Positions 23,565 through 27,299 of a stretch of 27,299 nt of DNA are shown here, piece by piece. A program made the translations under genes and the position numbers. Source of the DNA: an uncultured Collinsella sp. GTDB taxonomy: Bacteria > Actinomycetota > Coriobacteriia > Coriobacteriales > Coriobacteriaceae. The DNA is taken from NCBI GenBank assembly GCA_900544385.1, contig UQVD01000016.1:1-27299 (forward strand), read 5' to 3'. Position 1 is the first letter of the stretch; every line of letters starts with the position of its first letter. The notes below the pieces were generated by a model. The model saw only the letters and a list, made by a program, of their open reading frames with translations, was not told the DNA's origin and searched no databases.

Positions 23565-24848
23565 ATGTCACTTGCAGCTCAGCAATCGCTTGAATCCCAT
23601 TACGTTATGCATACCTTTGGCCGCTCTCCGGTCGAGTTTGTCGAGGGTCACGGCATGAAGCTCACCGGCGACGATGGCCGTGAGTACCTCGACTTTCTTG
23701 CCGGCATCGGCGTGTGCAGCCTAGGTCATGGCGACCCGGCTGTGCTCTCGGCGCTCGAGGCACAGACCAAAAAGCTCATGCATGTCTCCAATTACTTCTA
23801 CATCGAGCAGCGCGGACAGGTCGCGGCGCTGCTGTCCAAGCTTGCTAACGACGACGTAGATGGTGCGCGCGTGCTTGCCGATGCCGTTGTCGCCGGCGAT
23901 GAGACCACGGCAGCTGCTCTTGGTGCCCCGGCTGCGGATGAGCAGGTTTGGGAGACCTTCTTTGCCAACTCTGGCGCCGAGGCCAACGAGGGCTCGATGA
24001 AGCTCGCGCGCCTGTACGCCAAGCGTGCCGGTAATGGCGGCAACACCATCGTGTGCATGCGCGGCGGGTTCCACGGCCGTACGCTCGAGACCATTGCCGC
24101 CACCATGCAGGATTGGCTGCAGGACAGCTTCCGCCCACTGCCGGGTGGCTTTGTGGCCTGCACGCCCAACGATGTCGATGAACTGCGTGCGATCTTTAAG
24201 CAGCTGGGCAGTGAAATTTGCGCCGTGATGCTCGAGCCGATCCAAGGTGAGAGTGGCGTGCACCCCATGACCGAGGAGTTTATGGCGGCGGCGCGCGACC
24301 TGGCACACGAAGTGGGCGCCGTGCTTATCGCCGACGAGGTCCAGTGCGGCATCTTCCGCTCCGGCAAGCCGTTTGCATTCCAAACCTATGGCGTGGAGCC
24401 TGACATCATGAGCCTTGCCAAGGGCATTGCCGACGGCGTGCCCATGGGTGCCGTGGTGGCAAAGAAGGAAATCGCCGACGTCTTTAAGCCCGGCGATCAT
24501 GGTTCGACCTTTGGCGGTAGCTGCCTGGCCATCACGGCGTGTGCCGCGACGCTCTCCGCGCTCGTGCGCGGCGATTATGCCGACCATGCTGCCAAGGTAG
24601 GCGCCTATATGGAGGCAAAGCTCGCTAAGCTGCCGCACGTGACGGAGGTGCGTGGCCGCGGCTTGATGCTCGGCTGTGATTTGGATGATGCTGCGGGCGA
24701 TGCGCATGATATTGTTGCCCGCGCGCTGCCCGCCGGTGCCGTGATTAACGCTACGGGTGCCCATACGCTGCGTTTCTTGCCGCCGCTCGTCTGCGAGGAA
24801 GCCGACGTGGACAGTTTGGTCGAGATTCTGTCGGACGTTTTGGGCTAA
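23565..24848 (+). CDS. argD: Acetylornithine aminotransferase
   Basis: A 427-residue class-III aminotransferase that makes N-acetylornithine from the semialdehyde using glutamate. PLP contacts include NSGAEANE near 135-142, D257 in IADEVQCG and the Schiff-base lysine K286 in SLAKGIADGVPMGA. Compared with typical ArgD (about 390-400 residues) it carries roughly 25 extra residues between the early helix and the FFANSGAE motif (about 96-127, rich in Ala, Asp and Val). It is separated from argB by 69 bases and has GAAAGG before the start. It ends the visible cluster; argF, argG and argH are not present downstream, where mobile DNA begins. Confidence 0.95.
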   Translation: MSLAAQQSLESHYVMHTFGRSPVEFVEGHGMKLTGDDGREYLDFLAGIGVCSLGHGDPAVLSALEAQTKKLMHVSNYFYIEQRGQVAALLSKLANDDVDGARVLADAVVAGDETTAAALGAPAADEQVWETFFANSGAEANEGSMKLARLYAKRAGNGGNTIVCMRGGFHGRTLETIAATMQDWLQDSFRPLPGGFVACTPNDVDELRAIFKQLGSEICAVMLEPIQGESGVHPMTEEFMAAARDLAHEVGAVLIADEVQCGIFRSGKPFAFQTYGVEPDIMSLAKGIADGVPMGAVVAKKEIADVFKPGDHGSTFGGSCLAITACAATLSALVRGDYADHAAKVGAYMEAKLAKLPHVTEVRGRGLMLGCDLDDAAGDAHDIVARALPAGAVINATGAHTLRFLPPLVCEEADVDSLVEILSDVLG

Positions 24849-25110
24849 CGCAGCGCAATACCTCAATTTGGACCGGGTTCCGGACTGCGGGCGTGTCCTA
24901 TGTGGCATGATTCAGCGGTCTGGAGCCCGTTTTGCCTTAGATTCGCTAAGGCAGGGAGACCTGCTGGTCAAATAACATCAAATATGAGTAGTGTTACCGA
25001 TTTGGTAGCAGCAATTTTGGACTAATAAGGCCAGATGGCAAGTCGAAATGGGTGGCGCGCGCAGACGTGGTGTAAGAGCGTCCTGAGGTCCGTCGCTGCA
25101 AGTCCCGATG
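24849..25110. other. Intergenic stretch between argD and the mobile region
   Basis: An 8-bp hairpin TGCCTTAG/CTAAGGCA (24933-24953) lacks a T-run. A 14-codon frame 24984-25025 (MSSVTDLVAAILD, then TAA) has no clear ribosome binding site. The stretch is more AT-rich than both sides. It may hold the argD terminator and the boundary of an older insertion, but no firm feature is seen. Confidence 0.4.
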
Positions 25111-25311
25111 TTACTCCTTCTTGAGACCGCGCCTCTCGACTATCTCGTCCACTATCTCCCCGGCGCGCCGCCCGAGCGCGCGGCGCCTCCCCTCTGTCGG
25201 GGCCGGCCTGTCCGCGGGCTCGGCGAAGCCCTCGGCGGCCGAGGCCTCGGAGAACACGCGCTGCTGGGACCACTGCCCCTCGGTCTCCATGAGGCTCGCG
25301 CACGTCAGGCG
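25111..25311 (-). pseudogene. 3' remnant of an unrecognised gene cut by an IS21 element
   Basis: Sixty-six codons and a TAA stop remain open from the inferred IS end at 25312 down to 25111. The fragment includes TCASLMETEGQWSQQRVF and ends VDEIVERRGLKKE. It has the amino-acid make-up of a genuine C-terminus (charged helix ending in Lys/Glu) and a GC-rich codon style like the adjacent IS genes. I do not recognise the family. It could be part of another transposase or a host gene. The 5' part would lie beyond the far end of the IS, outside this window. Confidence 0.55.
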
Positions 25312-25341
25312 TGTTAGCGTCAATATAATTTTCACCATTTC

Positions 25342-25400
25342 CACCAACGCATTTTCGCCAATCGCGCCAACGCGGATACACCGGATTCGCCAACGCGGAT
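25342..25400. repeat. Tandem terminal repeats of the IS21 element
   Basis: CGCCAACGCGGAT occurs exactly at 25365-25377 and 25388-25400, and a poorer copy (CACCAACGCATTT) lies at 25342-25354, all with 23-bp spacing. IS21 family ends carry such multiple repeats as transposase binding sites. Confidence 0.72.
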
Positions 25401-25416
25401 GTGCCGCTTTCGGCGC

Positions 25417-26205
25417 CTAGGCGCCCTCCTCCTTCCCGTCCTCACCGCCGATGGACACGTCCTTCAGGCGGTACGACCGGCCCGTTATCTTGATCATCGC
25501 GCAGTGGTGGCACAGCCTGTCGGCGACCGCCGAGGCCGTGACGTTGCTGCCGAACACGTCGCCCCACCTGCCGACCGGCACGTTGGTCGTGACGATCGTC
25601 GACCGCTTGAGCGCGTAGCGCCTGTTCACCAGCTGGAACAGCAGGTCGGCGCCCTCTTTCCCGATATCGAGGTAGCCCAGCTCGTCTATTATCAGCAGGC
25701 TGCAGTGCTCGTAGAACCGCATCCTGCGCGCCAGCGCCTCCTTCGCCGAGGCGTGCTTGAGGTCCTCGACCAGCCTCGAGCAGTCGGCGAAGTACACCTG
25801 CTTGCGGGCCATCACCGCCTCGTGGCCTATGGCTATCGACAGGTGGGTCTTGCCGACGCCCGGGCTGCCGACGAGCACGACGTTGTCGCCGCGGTCGACG
25901 AACTCGAGCGTGGCCAGCTGCTCGACCAGCCCGCGGGGCACGCTCGGCTGGAAACCCCAGTCGAAGTCGGCCAGCGTCTTTATGTAGGGGAAGTTGGCCA
26001 TCCTCGTGCGGCGCTCGTCGTCGGCGCGCCGCTTGAGGGCTATCTGGGCGTCGGTGAGCTCGAGCATGGCGTCGACCAGGCTCTTCCTCCCGTCGGCGAC
26101 GAGCCTGACGTACTCGGGCACCGACGACGCCATGCCCTCGAGCCCCAGCTCCTCGAGATTGGCCGCCAGGCGGTTGAGCGGGCTGGCCTGCACCGCGGCG
26201 CTCAC
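25417..26205 (-). CDS. istB: IS21 family helper ATPase IstB
   Basis: The 262-residue product is an AAA+ ATPase of the DnaC/IstB type. It shows Walker A VGSPGVGKTHLSIAI, Walker B LLIIDELGYLDIG, a sensor-like IVTTNVPVGRWGDVFG and the closing VADRLCHHCAMIKITGRSYR. IstB assembles on DNA and helps IstA choose and capture the target. The GTG start at 26205 is chosen because it overlaps the istA stop by four bases (GTGA), the usual coupling in this family, and gives the usual length. The frame extends upstream but runs inside istA. Confidence 0.95.
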   Translation of the reverse strand: MSAAVQASPLNRLAANLEELGLEGMASSVPEYVRLVADGRKSLVDAMLELTDAQIALKRRADDERRTRMANFPYIKTLADFDWGFQPSVPRGLVEQLATLEFVDRGDNVVLVGSPGVGKTHLSIAIGHEAVMARKQVYFADCSRLVEDLKHASAKEALARRMRFYEHCSLLIIDELGYLDIGKEGADLLFQLVNRRYALKRSTIVTTNVPVGRWGDVFGSNVTASAVADRLCHHCAMIKITGRSYRLKDVSIGGEDGKEEGA

Positions 26206-27299
26206 AGCGAGCCCCCTATCGAGTCGAGCAGCCCGAGGTTGGCGGCGGCGGCCGCCTCGATGTCGCCGGCGGCGTCGCCGAACCAGCGCTTCCCGGCCAT
26301 GGCCTCGGCGTAGTGCGCCGGGTCGTAGGCCGGCCCGCCCGCCACGTGCGTCGCCACCAGCTCGCCGCCGACGTAGCAGTCCATCGCGCCGCCGGGCATG
26401 CAGACGATGCGGGCGGGCCTGCCGATGCAGCGCCTGGGCACCGACATGGGCTCGCCGTGCGCGCTGACCAGCATCGTGGCCGGCACCCTGGCCACGCGCA
26501 CCACGTCGCCCATCGCCTCCTCGAGGGCGCGGAGGTTGCCGACGGGCAGCAGCGCGTCCTTCTCCTCCATGAACAGCGCGGAGGGCGGCAGCCCCGTGGT
26601 CTCGTTGGGCTCGGAGTTGCTGGCGTCCTCGATCCGCGCGATGATCTCGTCGATGTCGTCCCAGCCGTCGAAGTCGCCCTGGTAGGCCGCGAGCCGCGAC
26701 AGGAAGCGGTTCGACGACTCGACCTTGCCCTTGGTCTGGGGGCTGCGCGGGCGGCACAGCTTCAGCTCGAAGCCGGCGGCCTTGGCGAACTCGTATGCGC
26801 GCTGGACCTTGAGGCGCCTGCCGCCCTTGACCGTCACCAGGGCGGACATGTTGTCCGTGACCCACTCGCGGGGCACGCCGCCGAGCCTCGCGATCGTGGC
26901 GTACATGCATCTGACCAGGTCGTCGGTCGTCCTGGTCCCCGACCGGATGAATATGTGCCTGCGGGAATGGCCCAGCGTCGCCGCGAACACGTTGAACTCG
27001 AACAGCTCGCCGTCGCGGTTCGCCATCCTGACCGACTCCTTCCAGTCGAACTGCAGCTGCAGCCCGGGCGGCGTCTCGAAGCGCGGGTGCGGTTCCGGGC
27101 CGACGGAGGCCCCGACGGCGATACCGTTCTTGCGCATGAACTGGGTGAAGGCGTTGTAGCCGGCCAGGTTCTCGCCGGGATACCTGTGCAGCAGCCACTC
27201 GTGGATGCCCTTCTTGGTGACCCCCGGCAGCTGCGCCTTGGCGGCCACCTCCTCGATGTGCGCGTCGAAGGAGCCCGCCCTGTCGGCGCGCCCGTCGCG
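26202..27299 (-). CDS. istA: IS21 family transposase IstA, N-terminus outside the window
   Basis: The frame runs without a stop to the window edge, so the gene is partial: 365 codons plus stop are present and the N-terminal helix-turn-helix part is mostly missing. The DDE catalytic residues can be seen in LQLQFDWKES (first Asp), WVTDNMSALV (second Asp) and RSPQTKGKVESSNRF (Glu). A beta-barrel-type C-terminal domain follows. IstA cuts and joins the element ends. No frameshift or stop interrupts the visible part, so the element may be active. Confidence 0.94.
   Translation of the reverse strand, partial: RDGRADRAGSFDAHIEEVAAKAQLPGVTKKGIHEWLLHRYPGENLAGYNAFTQFMRKNGIAVGASVGPEPHPRFETPPGLQLQFDWKESVRMANRDGELFEFNVFAATLGHSRRHIFIRSGTRTTDDLVRCMYATIARLGGVPREWVTDNMSALVTVKGGRRLKVQRAYEFAKAAGFELKLCRPRSPQTKGKVESSNRFLSRLAAYQGDFDGWDDIDEIIARIEDASNSEPNETTGLPPSALFMEEKDALLPVGNLRALEEAMGDVVRVARVPATMLVSAHGEPMSVPRRCIGRPARIVCMPGGAMDCYVGGELVATHVAGGPAYDPAHYAEAMAGKRWFGDAAGDIEAAAAANLGLLDSIGGSL

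Larger units (their letters stand above)
25312..27299 (-). mobile_element. IS21-family insertion sequence, partial
   Basis: The element contains istB and most of istA in the standard overlapping order on the minus strand. The end at 25312 is inferred from the TGTTAGCGTCAATATAATTT sequence, which has the TG start and A/T-rich layout of IS21-family termini, followed by repeated motifs. The other end and the target duplication are beyond the window. The genes are very GC-rich and use AGG and ATA codons more than the host genes, in keeping with foreign origin. Confidence 0.85.

Noticed and set aside
1..27299. CRISPR arrays, tRNA or rRNA genes
   Set aside because: No regularly spaced repeat-spacer pattern was seen, and no tRNA-like GTTCGANTC arms or rRNA sequence was found in the intergenic stretches.

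Overview
The window is about 27.3 kb of GC-rich chromosomal DNA. Gene content and style suggest a gut coriobacterium, most likely Collinsella or a close relative. The pointers are an AmaP/DUF2273/Asp23 cluster, GC-rich codon use, an FMN-riboswitch-led ECF riboflavin transporter and an argCJBD cluster. The genus is inferred from general familiarity; no search was run. The left edge is a contig end that still carries a complete Illumina Nextera transposase adapter (8-40), so it does not reflect natural neighbourhood.

Layout, left to right. 93-2276: large polytopic membrane protein (DUF6020-like). 2441-3247: YebC/PmpR regulator, with a terminator behind it. 3414-4889: envelope-stress operon (AmaP-like, DUF2273, Asp23/Gls24), closed by a hairpin. 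5098-6120: YitT/DUF2179 membrane protein. 6270-7559: zinc-ribbon multi-pass membrane protein with a Pro/Glu-rich tail. 7691-9154 (minus) and 9323-10960 (plus): divergent M20 amidohydrolase and YtcJ-like amidohydrolase. 11037-11878: an 842-bp stretch with no credible gene but two consecutive long inverted-repeat structures. 11879-13906: groES-groEL with terminator. 14205-14900 (minus): NYN-domain protein with less GC-rich codon use than its neighbours.

15286-19702 is a riboflavin/FMN operon: FMN riboswitch, RibU, a single polypeptide carrying both ECF ATPases, EcfT, then two tandem FMN-binding split-barrel proteins, closed by a 23-bp hairpin. An FMN-sensing leader therefore probably controls both flavin uptake and two likely flavoproteins. 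19960-24848 holds argC, argJ, argB and argD (glutamate to N-acetylornithine and its transamination), preceded by an ARG-box-like inverted repeat.

The right end is mobile DNA. An IS21-family element (istB and a partial istA, minus strand) starts at about 25312 and runs off the window. It seems to have cut an unrecognised minus-strand gene, of which only the last 66 codons remain (25111-25311).

The least explained part is 11037-11878 upstream of groESL. Two adjacent inverted repeats, each about 225-240 bp, could be MITE-like repeats or a structured RNA. No clear new defence or metabolic system was found.
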